This document shows positions 1 through 6,199 of a stretch of DNA of 7,491 nucleotides, piece after piece. Each line of letters starts with the position of its first letter. Positions within the stretch are counted from its first letter, which is position 1. Position numbers and translations under genes: made by a program. The notes beneath the pieces were generated by a model, which saw only the letters and a list, made by a program, of their open reading frames with translations, did not search any database and was not told the origin of the DNA. This DNA is from Mollicutes bacterium (GTDB lineage Bacteria; Bacillota_I; Bacilli_A; Izemoplasmatales; Izemoplasmataceae): NCBI GenBank assembly GCA_003555335.1, contig PWHD01000045.1, positions 1 to 7,491 on the forward strand, read 5' to 3'.

Positions 1-322
1 CCTCGTCCTCGAAACGGATCGGGGCTTGTTTGGAGGCCCGGCGGTCCAGCTGGTTGAGCATGAAGAAGCGGCTTTCGTCGCTTGATGCGTCCGGCTCTTC
101 CGGGGTCGGCTCAGGCGCCGGAGCCGATTGTGGCATCTTTTCAGTCAACGCTTGGCGTCTGACTTCGTTGGTGATGATAAAAAGCACGATCAGGATGATG
201 AGCACCAACAACGTGATGACGTACAAATAGATCGCCACTCGGCTTGTCAGTGCAAACCAAAGGCTTTCCACCAAGAAAGAAAACATAGACTGTATGGGTA
301 TGGATACGGATTGTGTGATCAT
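1..322 (-). CDS. Single-pass membrane protein of unknown function, N-terminal 107 residues (truncated by window edge)
   Basis: The frame is open from an ATG at 322-320 to the window edge, giving 107 codons with no stop. The start is supported by GAGGTG five bases upstream (AGAGGTGTCTTATG). Residues about 29-50 form one strongly hydrophobic helix (IYLYVITLLVLIILIVLFII), followed by a positive patch (EVRRQ). After that comes a Pro/Glu/Ala-rich linker (about residues 63-84) and then a polar segment containing FFMLNQLDRR. The layout suggests a membrane anchor with a cytoplasmic domain beyond the window. It begins only 13 bp after the stop of the AAA-like gene at 336-1778 and so shares its transcript and leader control. 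I do not recognise the family; the pairing with a membrane AAA-like protein suggests a joint complex, but that is inference only. Confidence 0.75.
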   Translation of the reverse strand, partial: MITQSVSIPIQSMFSFLVESLWFALTSRVAIYLYVITLLVLIILIVLFIITNEVRRQALTEKMPQSAPAPEPTPEEPDASSDESRFFMLNQLDRRASKQAPIRFEDE

Positions 323-335
323 AAGACACCTCTAT

Positions 336-1778
336 TCAGGATACGCTGGTATGATTGGTGTGCATCGCTTTAAGCAACGCTTTAGATTTGTTCAAATATT
401 CAAGACCGAAGAGCTTTTCAAAAAGGTCGAGCATCGCCTCTTCCGTTTGCTCGTTTCCATTGAAATCAATGGTCGAGGCGATAGGTAGAAGCTTAGAAAA
501 GAGTAACCGGTCGATGGCTTCATGGTTATCTCCGCCAAACAATAGGAACGTCGAGGCGAAGCGTTCAAGCCGTATGAACAGCTGATTGTCCATTTTAAAG
601 TCGGCTCGTTGATTGAGATATCCTTCGATCTGATCGAACTTCTTCCATTCGTCCTCATCGAGGTAATACTGTTCCATGCCCTCGTTAAAAAGATTCTTCA
701 TGGTCTGATACGAAAGTTTGACGCTGTTTTGATAGACGGTTTCCTTCGGTTTGATCGGCGTGGCCTCCAAATCGATAAAGACTGTGCTTTTCAGGAACGT
801 CTCATCGAGTGAAGACGTTTCAACATCGTTTGCAAGCAAAGCAATCCAGATGTTGCTTGGCATGGTCAGCTGGTACTCTTTCAAGAGGTCATCGAAAGCC
901 GATGACACGTTGGGCTTAAGGGCGTAGTCGATGATTTCTTCAAAGTCTTCTTGGAAACGGTGAAGATCCACACCGCTCAACGATAGAATGTTCAGTTTGT
1001 TGCGGTCCGCATGGGCGCGCTCGAGACATTCTTTGAACGCATGGCCACCACTTAAGAGGTCCGCTACCGATTCATCCTCGTCCTCAAGCGCATCCGCATG
1101 GAGTTTGGCACCGATGAAATCGGTGAATATCTCCAAAAAACGCTCAGTGATTTCAGGGTTTTTATGACGAAACACCATGAGTTTTGATGACGCCAGCGAG
1201 GCGAACATCTCACGCATGGTGTTGATTTCGACGGACAGGCCGTTATCTTGCATGTACTCCTTGAGCGAAAGCGCATACTGATCGCTTTCAATCGATTGTT
1301 CAAAGGATGGTTCTTTCTCGATGATTTCTTCCGGTCTTAGAATCTCGAGCGTTTCAACGATGGTTTCGTCTTCTTCTTGCACATAGTCTTCCGATGGCTC
1401 TTCTGCATCCGCTTCTTCAGTAATCTCCTCATTTGATAGCGGCTCAAACGGTTTTTTCAACGCATCATTGAATACTTCCTCGTTGAGCGGCTTGGCATAC
1501 GGCATGGCTTCCAGAACGAACTGGAACGCCTGATCATATCGTTTGTTACGATTTTGCCTGCGAAAGGTCAACACCTCATGCAGCACATAATACCCGTTAA
1601 GCACGACCGCACCAATAATGACCAGATAGAACTGAAGAATGTGCGTGAACATTAACGCCCAATACAACAGAACAAGGTTGATGGCAACCATCAAGAAACG
1701 AATGATTCCGATATGGTGTTTTACAAATAGTTCAGTCAGTTTTTTCAACATAATCAACTCTTTCACCCAAGATGTCAT
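336..1778 (-). CDS. Two-helix membrane protein with a degenerate AAA+ (McrB-like) domain
   Basis: This is a 480-residue protein. Residues about 24-43 and 47-69 are two hydrophobic helices, followed by RRQNRNKR, which points to a cytoplasmic C-terminus. Residues about 97-165 are a very acidic Glu/Asp linker. The region from about 184 to 475 resembles the order of motifs in McrB-type AAA+ ATPases. A segment like 'LR.llaalaaskl.vL' (187-204) runs into the place where a P-loop should be, but reads RHKNPEITERF with no GxxGxGK[ST]. A Walker-B-like stretch (NILSLSGVDLHRFQEDF, 263-279) lacks the acidic pair. A sensor-1-like stretch follows (MPSNIWIALLANDVETSSLD, 306-325), then a C-terminal 'R.ERF....GG..EAIDRLL..KLLP' segment (403-432). 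The inference is a membrane-anchored pseudo-ATPase; its function is unknown. Neither candidate start has a strong ribosome site: the ATG at 1778 has GGAA nearby, and the alternative at 1751 (MLKKL) has AAAGAG. The gene sits directly behind an intrinsic terminator, so its expression probably depends on readthrough. Confidence 0.8.
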   Translation of the reverse strand: MTSWVKELIMLKKLTELFVKHHIGIIRFLMVAINLVLLYWALMFTHILQFYLVIIGAVVLNGYYVLHEVLTFRRQNRNKRYDQAFQFVLEAMPYAKPLNEEVFNDALKKPFEPLSNEEITEEADAEEPSEDYVQEEDETIVETLEILRPEEIIEKEPSFEQSIESDQYALSLKEYMQDNGLSVEINTMREMFASLASSKLMVFRHKNPEITERFLEIFTDFIGAKLHADALEDEDESVADLLSGGHAFKECLERAHADRNKLNILSLSGVDLHRFQEDFEEIIDYALKPNVSSAFDDLLKEYQLTMPSNIWIALLANDVETSSLDETFLKSTVFIDLEATPIKPKETVYQNSVKLSYQTMKNLFNEGMEQYYLDEDEWKKFDQIEGYLNQRADFKMDNQLFIRLERFASTFLLFGGDNHEAIDRLLFSKLLPIASTIDFNGNEQTEEAMLDLFEKLFGLEYLNKSKALLKAMHTNHTSVS

Positions 1779-1785
1779 TTATTCC

Positions 1786-1831
1786 AAAACAAAAATGCCT
1801 CAAATTACTAAACACAGTAATGTTGAGGCAT
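1786..1831 (-). terminator. Intrinsic terminator (attenuator) just before the AAA-like gene
   Basis: Read on the minus strand, ATGCCTCAA, a bulged C, and ATTACT (1831-1816) pair with AGTAAT and TTGAGGCAT (1809-1795) around the loop GTGTTT. TTTTGTTTT follows directly. This makes a 15-bp stem with one bulge and a U-tract, the form of an intrinsic terminator acting on minus-strand transcripts only; on the plus strand no T-run follows. It ends seven bases before the ATG at 1778 and lies downstream of a good promoter, so it fits an attenuator better than a plain 3' end of the distant gene that stops at 2034. It could serve both purposes. Confidence 0.8.
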
Positions 1832-1871
1832 AATTCTCTCCGTGTGATTGTGTACAACCAATGATGTCCAT
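1800..1871 (-). CDS. Possible 23-codon leader ORF spanning the attenuator stem
   Basis: An ATG at 1871-1869 follows AGGGG at an eight-base spacing and opens a frame of 23 codons (beginning MDIIGCTQSHGEN) that ends at a TGA at 1802-1800. The frame crosses both arms of the terminator, so a ribosome translating it would melt the terminator stem. No run of repeated regulatory codons is obvious; the end is rich in Leu and Cys (LLCL). Its own ribosome site (GGGG at 1883-1880) is part of the proposed antiterminator. Only position and spacing support it, and ORFs this short arise easily by chance. Confidence 0.3.
   Translation of the reverse strand: MDIIGCTQSHGENYASTLLCLVI
1808..1831 (-). CDS. Possible 7-codon leader peptide starting at the terminator stem
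   Basis: GGAGAG six bases upstream of an ATG (1831-1829) opens the frame MPQHYCV, which stops at a TAG inside the terminator loop. The ribosome site is better than that of the following full-length gene. Translation would cover the whole left arm of the terminator and favour readthrough. It overlaps the 23-codon candidate in another frame, and at most one of the two is likely to matter. The evidence is ribosome-site quality and position only. Confidence 0.3.
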   Translation of the reverse strand: MPQHYCV

Positions 1872-1879
1872 ATGATTAT

Positions 1880-1904
1880 CCCCTACATTAAATCCCCATT
1901 TAAT
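1880..1904 (-). promoter_or_regulatory. Leader 5' hairpin and candidate antiterminator strand
   Basis: On the minus strand, ATTAAAT-GGGG-ATTTAAT (1904-1887) is a perfect 7-bp hairpin with a GGGG loop at the predicted 5' end of the transcript. Overlapping its 3' arm, TAATGTAGGGG (1890-1880) can pair with CCTCAACATTA (1828-1818), the left arm of the terminator, over 11 positions with a single A-A mismatch and one G-U pair. The hairpin, this antiterminator and the terminator cannot all form at once, which is the layout of an attenuator or riboswitch expression platform. No known ligand-binding class is recognised. Confidence 0.5.
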
Positions 1905-1913
1905 ATATGTCCT

Positions 1914-1942
1914 ATTATAGTACAAAGCCGGTTTAATTTAAA
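1914..1942 (-). promoter_or_regulatory. Sigma-A-type promoter of the AAA-like operon
   Basis: The minus strand carries TTTAAA (1942-1937), a 17-bp spacer, and a perfect TATAAT (1919-1914), placing transcription start near 1907 and giving a leader of about 130 nt before the ATG at 1778. The -35 matches TTGACA at four of six positions. It lies inside a 13-bp palindrome, GTTTAATTTAAAC (1931-1943), which could be an operator for a repressor competing with polymerase, though a palindrome this AT-rich may be chance. Confidence 0.65.
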
Positions 1943-1980
1943 CGTTTTTTTATAAACAATGGAATCATTTGCAAACTTTA

Positions 1981-1999
1981 TAAAGAACTTGATTCTTTA
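1981..1999. repeat. Short inverted repeat after the orphan membrane gene
   Basis: TAAAGAA and TTCTTTA flank a five-base spacer, giving a perfect 7-bp inverted repeat about 35 bases past the stop of the gene that ends at 2034. No U-tract follows on the minus strand, so it is at best a weak terminator or a 3'-end-protecting stem. The rest of the AT-rich stretch from 1943 to 2033 holds nothing else I can name. Confidence 0.35.
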
Positions 2000-2033
2000 G
2001 TTTATTGACTGGACGTGTGAAATGTTCGGATTT

Positions 2034-3284
2034 TTATAGTCCATCCATCATTTTATCTCTCGCGATATTTTTATCAAACTCGCTGATCATGCCATGGAGC
2101 GATACCACAACATCTCTTTTTTCTTGAGCACTGATCATTGTCTTCGTGTTAATGAGTGTCTTCAGGCTTTTCTCATACTCATTCAACACATTGTACGTCT
2201 TTTGCTCAAGAGCATCTGCGATGCCAGCAAACACCAAATGTGCGCAGTCGTTAATGAAAAGCCGTTCCGCTTCCTGAAGGTCGATTCCATGTGATATGGC
2301 TTGTGCTTCCAGATCGTTTTCTTTGTCCATGTGCTTCAGATATTCCTTAATCACTATGTCGATGAACTTGTAGGATCTGACGTTGGCATGTCGACCAAAC
2401 AATGTCGTATTGCCAACGATTCTTACCAGATTAGAATATGTGATTATGTTGTGCCTTGGTTCACCTTCTTTGGTGTTAAGCATCATGTTATAGATTTTTA
2501 TTGCCCATCGTTCCTGCAAGACAGTATTTCTGAATACTTGAAAGAACTCGTGTGGAATATCATGCGATTCGGATATATTACGATACCGATACGGATTGTT
2601 GATCTCGGTTTCTAATATTCTATTTTTTCCGTGTGTGGATTTGTTATATAATTCGGCGTATAATTTGATACGTTTTTGATACTTTTCTGGTTTGTAAATG
2701 AAAGAGTCTGTACCGAAGATATCTTGAAACGTCGATTGAACTTCCTGATTGTCTTTGTCAAAAAACGTAAACACACTTGTAAAAATTCTTTTTGATGTCG
2801 GACGACCATCACGAATGTTTAACAACTCATCATAATATGCATGTTTTCTATTGTTTTCATTCAGGCTTGTGTACATACAGCTCATGGCTGAAATGTAGAT
2901 GTTTAATTTTACTTTATTATTTACATAGAGAATGTAACTAAAGAAGTAATAGATTAGCATCAGAAAACTAATCATCAGCAACACAATCAGCACCGCTCGA
3001 ATCACAGGGAAATTGCCGAACATGAATATTCCTATGAACGCAAAAGCGTTGATAAAAGCAAAAAGTGTCAAAAACCATTTTATCTTAAATGGTATCTTAT
3101 TAAACACCAGCATATAATGTTCCCTTAAAAGAAATTTTCCATATTCGATGCCCAGGACACGTTTACTCTCGGCCAACGATGTGAGTCCCAGCACCGTAAA
3201 ATTGATGGCCACAATGGAAATCAATACGGCATGCTCAATGCTGTTCAAGGACTCCACTGCAATAATCCAACTGTTCACTGTCAT
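2034..3284 (-). CDS. Orphan three-helix membrane protein of unknown function
   Basis: This is a 416-residue protein. Three hydrophobic helices lie at about residues 17-37, 69-89 and 95-121, followed by a soluble, mostly polar region of about 295 residues that I expect to be cytoplasmic. That region is rich in Lys, Asn and Tyr, with a helical, Glu/Lys-rich end (about 340-416). I recognise no catalytic motif or family. The start at 3284 is supported by GGAAGGGG (3300-3293) eight bases upstream. It is transcribed alone: the PTS operon terminates before its promoter, and the next gene has its own promoter. Sample lines inside it count 27-42% GC against 50-58% in sampled lines of neighbours, suggesting a different origin. 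A membrane-tethered stress or defence role is possible but nothing in the sequence proves it. Confidence 0.8.
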   Translation of the reverse strand: MTVNSWIIAVESLNSIEHAVLISIVAINFTVLGLTSLAESKRVLGIEYGKFLLREHYMLVFNKIPFKIKWFLTLFAFINAFAFIGIFMFGNFPVIRAVLIVLLMISFLMLIYYFFSYILYVNNKVKLNIYISAMSCMYTSLNENNRKHAYYDELLNIRDGRPTSKRIFTSVFTFFDKDNQEVQSTFQDIFGTDSFIYKPEKYQKRIKLYAELYNKSTHGKNRILETEINNPYRYRNISESHDIPHEFFQVFRNTVLQERWAIKIYNMMLNTKEGEPRHNIITYSNLVRIVGNTTLFGRHANVRSYKFIDIVIKEYLKHMDKENDLEAQAISHGIDLQEAERLFINDCAHLVFAGIADALEQKTYNVLNEYEKSLKTLINTKTMISAQEKRDVVVSLHGMISEFDKNIARDKMMDGL

Positions 3285-3292
3285 TAATAAAT

Positions 3293-3300
3293 CCCCTTCC
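3293..3300 (-). promoter_or_regulatory. Ribosome binding site deciding the start at 3284
   Basis: GGAAGGGG on the minus strand lies eight bases upstream of the ATG at 3284-3282. It is the only strong purine-rich site near the beginning of this frame and supports the full 416-residue product. Confidence 0.7.
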
Positions 3301-3318
3301 GAATTCCAATAATATTTT

Positions 3319-3356
3319 TTTAGATCTCAACTCAGAATTACGATGAGCGACCTAAA
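3319..3356 (-). promoter_or_regulatory. Possible 5' UTR hairpin of the orphan gene
   Basis: On the minus strand TTTAGGTC (3356-3349) pairs with GATCTAAA (3326-3319) over eight bases including one G-U, and an inner CTCA/TGAG (3347-3344 with 3334-3331) can add four more pairs. The wobble pair works only in the transcribed strand's RNA. No U-tract follows, so it is not a terminator. It lies in a leader of about 110 nt between promoter and ribosome site and could affect mRNA stability or translation. Confidence 0.3.
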
Positions 3357-3402
3357 TGGCTTTCATTTATATTTTAATACATTCTTTTACCTTTACATAC
3401 TA

Positions 3403-3430
3403 AGTATACCCCTAATCGTATTGAAGTCAA
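3403..3430 (-). promoter_or_regulatory. Sigma-A-type promoter of the orphan membrane gene
   Basis: The minus strand shows TTGACT (3430-3425), a 16-bp spacer, and TATACT (3408-3403), both five of six matches to consensus. Transcription would start near 3396 and give a leader of about 110 nt. It lies just past the terminator of the PTS/mannosidase operon, so the gene is independently transcribed. A small palindrome, ATACTAAGTAT (3397-3407), overlaps the -10 and start region and may be chance. Confidence 0.7.
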
Positions 3431-3452
3431 AGGTGCGGTTCTCACCCATGAT

Positions 3453-3481
3453 AAAAAAACCGCCGCCAAAAGGCGACGGTT
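3453..3481 (-). terminator. Strong intrinsic terminator ending the PTS/mannosidase operon
   Basis: On the minus strand AACCGTCGCC, a TTTT loop and GGCGGCGGTT form a 10-bp GC-rich stem (one G-U pair), followed directly by a run of T's (the final TT of the stem plus five more) and ATC. It begins four bases after the TAA of the mannosidase gene. This is a textbook intrinsic terminator. Confidence 0.92.
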
Positions 3482-3485
3482 ATGA

Positions 3486-6137
3486 TTACTTTACACTAAA
3501 GAGCAAGGTTTTGTACGCATTGTGAGTCATCGGTTTGAACGTAAGTTCTCCGCTTAGTTTTGGAACATCCTGTTCATCCGGTGTGTTGATGGTTCCTTTG
3601 CTTAGGGTAGAATCTTTGATTGGATCTTCCGCAAGGTTCGCCGCATCCACATGATTGAACAGATGATGATTGAACGTTAGTACTGTAGAATCCAATGTGG
3701 TCGGATACGGATTCAACGTTCTCAGTGCCAGACGCTTTTTATCTTCGGACACTTTGAGAATGGTGCTGTTCAAATCGTTAGCTTTGAACAGACTGAGCGC
3801 ATCACTCCACGCGCCTTGCGTGTCATATTCCGCATAGTTTCGTACCAGTGGCGGATTGGTATAAAGCGTCATCAGGGATTCGTGGTCCACATCCTCCCTT
3901 AACGGCAAGAACGCATATTCGGCGGTGAAGGTGCCCTTCAGTTGTGCGTCGGGCGTCGCACATACGGCACCGCTTCTGCGACCCGGACGATAGGGAAGGT
4001 TCTCATTGCCCATATAGCCCACTCCGCTCAAAACGGTCAACGCGATGGTTTGTTCGTTCGGAATCTCGTAGTGAGGCAGACCTTTGTTCAGGACGAGGAA
4101 CGGCTTGTCGACATCCGTAAAGCCCTGGTAACGATGGGCGCTGTAGGTCGGGTAGTACCGTTCGGACCAGCCGTCGTTCATGCTTTGCTCAGTTTCCTTG
4201 TGTGTGTTGGTCCGTCTGATCTGACCGAGTTGCGTATCGGCCACATGATGAGGCTTGGGGGCGTCGGTCTGAAAACGGACCTGAAGACGGTGATTGGTGA
4301 CACAGTTCTCGATGGTGGTCTTGAATTTCACATACGGCGATGTCGGTTCGAGGATGATGTCGGTCATGATGTCAACGGGAGTCGTTTCCTCACTGCGTTC
4401 CTCGAGCGTAGTGTTCGTAGGCACCTCGATCCGGTGCGTGAGTCTGAGGATTTTCTCGACACAGCCGTCTTTGACAATTTCTCGGTTTATCAGGCGATCC
4501 TTACTGGAAACCAGCGTATCTTTCTTGGGCGGTGAATAGTCGTATTCATCGCCGGCGTTTCCGCCATCGACAAACTCGAGCTGATTCTCATGAGTATGTC
4601 CACTAACCTTGTCCGTGATGCTCAGGCGGCCATCGGGTTGAACCTTGATTGCGATATGGTCGTTTTCGATGTGATCGGCTTTTATTGTCCCGGTGGTTTC
4701 GTGGGATGGTTCCCCTTGTTCGTTGATGTAAAGTGTATGGTATCCGATGCCCTCACTCTTAACGGGGATGGTGATGTCCGTCTCGTAGTAGTAATCATCC
4801 GGAATGGGCGTCAGGGACACTTTGGTGTCTTTGAGGTTCATGGTCTTTTGGTTTTCGATGTCATAAGGGACAGGCGTTCCGTCTTTTTCATGGATGGAGA
4901 ATGTCTTCTCCTTGGTGAAGACGGTCGTCTTGACGACGCTTGTGCCACGGGCTAGGGTTCCGTTGAAGACAATGATCGGTCTTCCGGCATGAGCGTCATA
5001 ACGTATCAGTCCGTGAAGGTGTTCCATCTGGGTGTCAATAAGCGTATGTGCAATCTGGTTGGCATATAGGTAGCGCATACGCATTTCCTTATGGACGTCG
5101 TCGGTGCATACTGTACAGATGGAATCATGGGCATGGTTCTCCACAATGTACTTCCATCCCTTTTGAATGATGTCCACGTTGTCTTCGTTCGTATCGATGA
5201 ACTGTAGCGCGTTCAGGGGTTCAAGAATGCTCTCGTATAGCCGCTCGAGGTCGAAGTTGTCCCGCTTGATGTCTAAACGGGTGCCTGCGATAGAGGCATG
5301 GACACGGCTGTAGTGCCCTTTTCTGAATTCGCCGCTCAAGGTATGCATTTCGGATGACGCTTTGGCGACTGCGGCCATGTGTGTGTCGATGCCGCACAGC
5401 CTGAACACGTCGTTTTTATAAATTTCCGAATCGTTAAGGGCTTTGACGGCTTCACAGAGGTGACTCTTGGCGAAGCATTGGTCGCTTCCGCTCATCAGAA
5501 GAAACTGGTCATTGACCAGCCGTCCGTTGAACAGGTCCATCTCCATGTTCTCCTTGATGACGGCTTCGCTTTTTTCTTTTTCAGGAGAAAGGAACATGGC
5601 GTTGCCGTAGCCTTTGGGCATCCATTCGGCAACGATTTTCTGTCCGTCGATGCCTTTCCAGTTGAAGGCGTTATACGGAGTGTCGTCATCGTCGATGCCC
5701 CGGTAGATCAAGGCATACGGCATGTCGAACCCTTTGAGCAGAGAGGGGATGACGGCGGACTGACCGAAGGAATCGGGCAGATAGCCTGTTTGCATCTCGG
5801 AAGCAAACGGAACGGCGATGCGTTTTGAAATCAGACGATTGCGTACCAGGGATTCAAAGGAAGGTAAAAAGGTATCGGGTTGGACATACCAGGGACCGGG
5901 AATAAGACGGTTGGTCGCGAATGCTTTTTTGAGACGATCCCGGTTTTCAGGTTTGACCGCCAGATAGTCCTCGATCAGACTGGTCTGTCCGTCCAGGGTG
6001 AAGACGAAATCCTCTTTGCTGAGGATTGTATCGATGAGGTGATCCATAAAAGGGATCAGGCGGACACGGTTTTCCTGGAAGGTCTTATGCCATTCGCGAT
6101 CCCAGTGCGTATGGGCGATAATATTAAACGTTGTCAT
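3486..6137 (-). CDS. mngB: GH38 alpha-mannosidase, mannosylglycerate hydrolase-like
   Basis: This is an 883-residue cytoplasmic glycoside hydrolase of family 38, a usual length for bacterial members, with no signal peptide. The frame extends 11 codons further (to 6170), but the ATG at 6137 is preferred: GAAAGGA lies eight bases upstream, and the catalytic start motif HTHWDREW then sits at residues 9-16 as in relatives. By family knowledge His11 and Asp13 bind the metal. YLPDSFGQ holds the nucleophile and metal ligand Asp122, and NHAHDS holds the fourth ligand His337. The helical middle domain follows (about 268-360, with SRVHASIAGTRLDIKRDN and EPLNAL), then beta domains to the end. The stretch after NHAHDSIC reads TVCTDDVH, where GCSxDxVH is common. 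The gene ends a fructose-PTS operon, which suggests it hydrolyses a phosphorylated mannoside such as 6-phospho-mannosylglycerate to mannose-6-phosphate. A host-glycan alpha-mannosidase is an alternative. GH38 is sure; the symbol is by analogy. Confidence 0.92.
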   Translation of the reverse strand: MTTFNIIAHTHWDREWHKTFQENRVRLIPFMDHLIDTILSKEDFVFTLDGQTSLIEDYLAVKPENRDRLKKAFATNRLIPGPWYVQPDTFLPSFESLVRNRLISKRIAVPFASEMQTGYLPDSFGQSAVIPSLLKGFDMPYALIYRGIDDDDTPYNAFNWKGIDGQKIVAEWMPKGYGNAMFLSPEKEKSEAVIKENMEMDLFNGRLVNDQFLLMSGSDQCFAKSHLCEAVKALNDSEIYKNDVFRLCGIDTHMAAVAKASSEMHTLSGEFRKGHYSRVHASIAGTRLDIKRDNFDLERLYESILEPLNALQFIDTNEDNVDIIQKGWKYIVENHAHDSICTVCTDDVHKEMRMRYLYANQIAHTLIDTQMEHLHGLIRYDAHAGRPIIVFNGTLARGTSVVKTTVFTKEKTFSIHEKDGTPVPYDIENQKTMNLKDTKVSLTPIPDDYYYETDITIPVKSEGIGYHTLYINEQGEPSHETTGTIKADHIENDHIAIKVQPDGRLSITDKVSGHTHENQLEFVDGGNAGDEYDYSPPKKDTLVSSKDRLINREIVKDGCVEKILRLTHRIEVPTNTTLEERSEETTPVDIMTDIILEPTSPYVKFKTTIENCVTNHRLQVRFQTDAPKPHHVADTQLGQIRRTNTHKETEQSMNDGWSERYYPTYSAHRYQGFTDVDKPFLVLNKGLPHYEIPNEQTIALTVLSGVGYMGNENLPYRPGRRSGAVCATPDAQLKGTFTAEYAFLPLREDVDHESLMTLYTNPPLVRNYAEYDTQGAWSDALSLFKANDLNSTILKVSEDKKRLALRTLNPYPTTLDSTVLTFNHHLFNHVDAANLAEDPIKDSTLSKGTINTPDEQDVPKLSGELTFKPMTHNAYKTLLFSVK

Positions 6138-6145
6138 ATGAAAAA

Positions 6146-6152
6146 TCCTTTC
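6146..6152 (-). promoter_or_regulatory. Ribosome binding site deciding the mannosidase start
   Basis: GAAAGGA on the minus strand lies eight bases before the ATG at 6137-6135. It sits inside the longer reading frame that begins at 6170, which argues that the first 11 codons of that frame are not translated. The longer version would also start inside the palindromic element at 6159-6192. Confidence 0.75.
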
Positions 6153-6158
6153 GTATAA

Positions 6159-6192
6159 GTAAAGATACAATCTTTAAAGATTGCATCTTTAC
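6159..6192 (-). promoter_or_regulatory. Tandem 15-bp palindromes forming a 34-bp dyad between EIIC and mannosidase
   Basis: On the minus strand AAAGATGCAATCTTT (6190-6176) is followed with no gap by AAAGATTGTATCTTT (6175-6161). Each is a perfect AAAGAT-N3-ATCTTT palindrome, and with flanking GT/AC the pair makes a 17-bp arm inverted repeat centred at 6175/6176. The one asymmetric position is a G-U pair in the transcript but A-C in the opposite strand. No U-tract follows, so it is not an intrinsic terminator. It may be a regulator's double operator within the operon, or an RNA stem that protects the EIIB-EIIC message or sets the mannosidase level. Confidence 0.6.
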
Positions 6193-6199
6193 GTTTTGA

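Noticed and set aside
1786..1831. The terminator as a simple 3' end of the gene stopping at 2034
   Set aside because: It is about 200 bases beyond that stop, lies after a good promoter and directly abuts the next start codon, so attenuation explains its position better, although a dual role is not excluded.
1931..1943. GTTTAATTTAAAC as a mobile-element end or attachment site
   Set aside because: There is no matching copy, target duplication or recombinase gene in the window. It overlaps the -35 and is more simply a promoter-region palindrome or chance.
1981..1999. Inverted repeat as the terminator of the orphan gene
   Set aside because: A 7-bp AT-rich stem with no U-tract is too weak to call a terminator, so it is listed only as a repeat.
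3942..4535. 197-codon plus-strand frame opposite the mannosidase gene
   Set aside because: It lies fully antisense to a clearly real GH38 gene. Its translation is low-complexity Val/Arg/Gly-rich without a domain, so it is a shadow of a well-used codon pattern.
5379..5828. 149-codon plus-strand frame opposite the mannosidase catalytic region
   Set aside because: Antisense to conserved GH38 motifs, no ribosome site of note and no recognisable domain. Treated as a shadow frame.
6138..6170. N-terminal extension of the mannosidase (MYLYLYERIFH)
   Set aside because: The ribosome site GAAAGGA lies inside it at the right distance from the ATG at 6137, and family members begin just before the HTHWDREW motif.
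6159..6192. Palindromes read as an intrinsic terminator between EIIC and mannosidase
   Set aside because: The stem is AT-rich and no T-run follows on the minus strand; the next bases are TTATACGAAAGG, leading straight into the mannosidase ribosome site.
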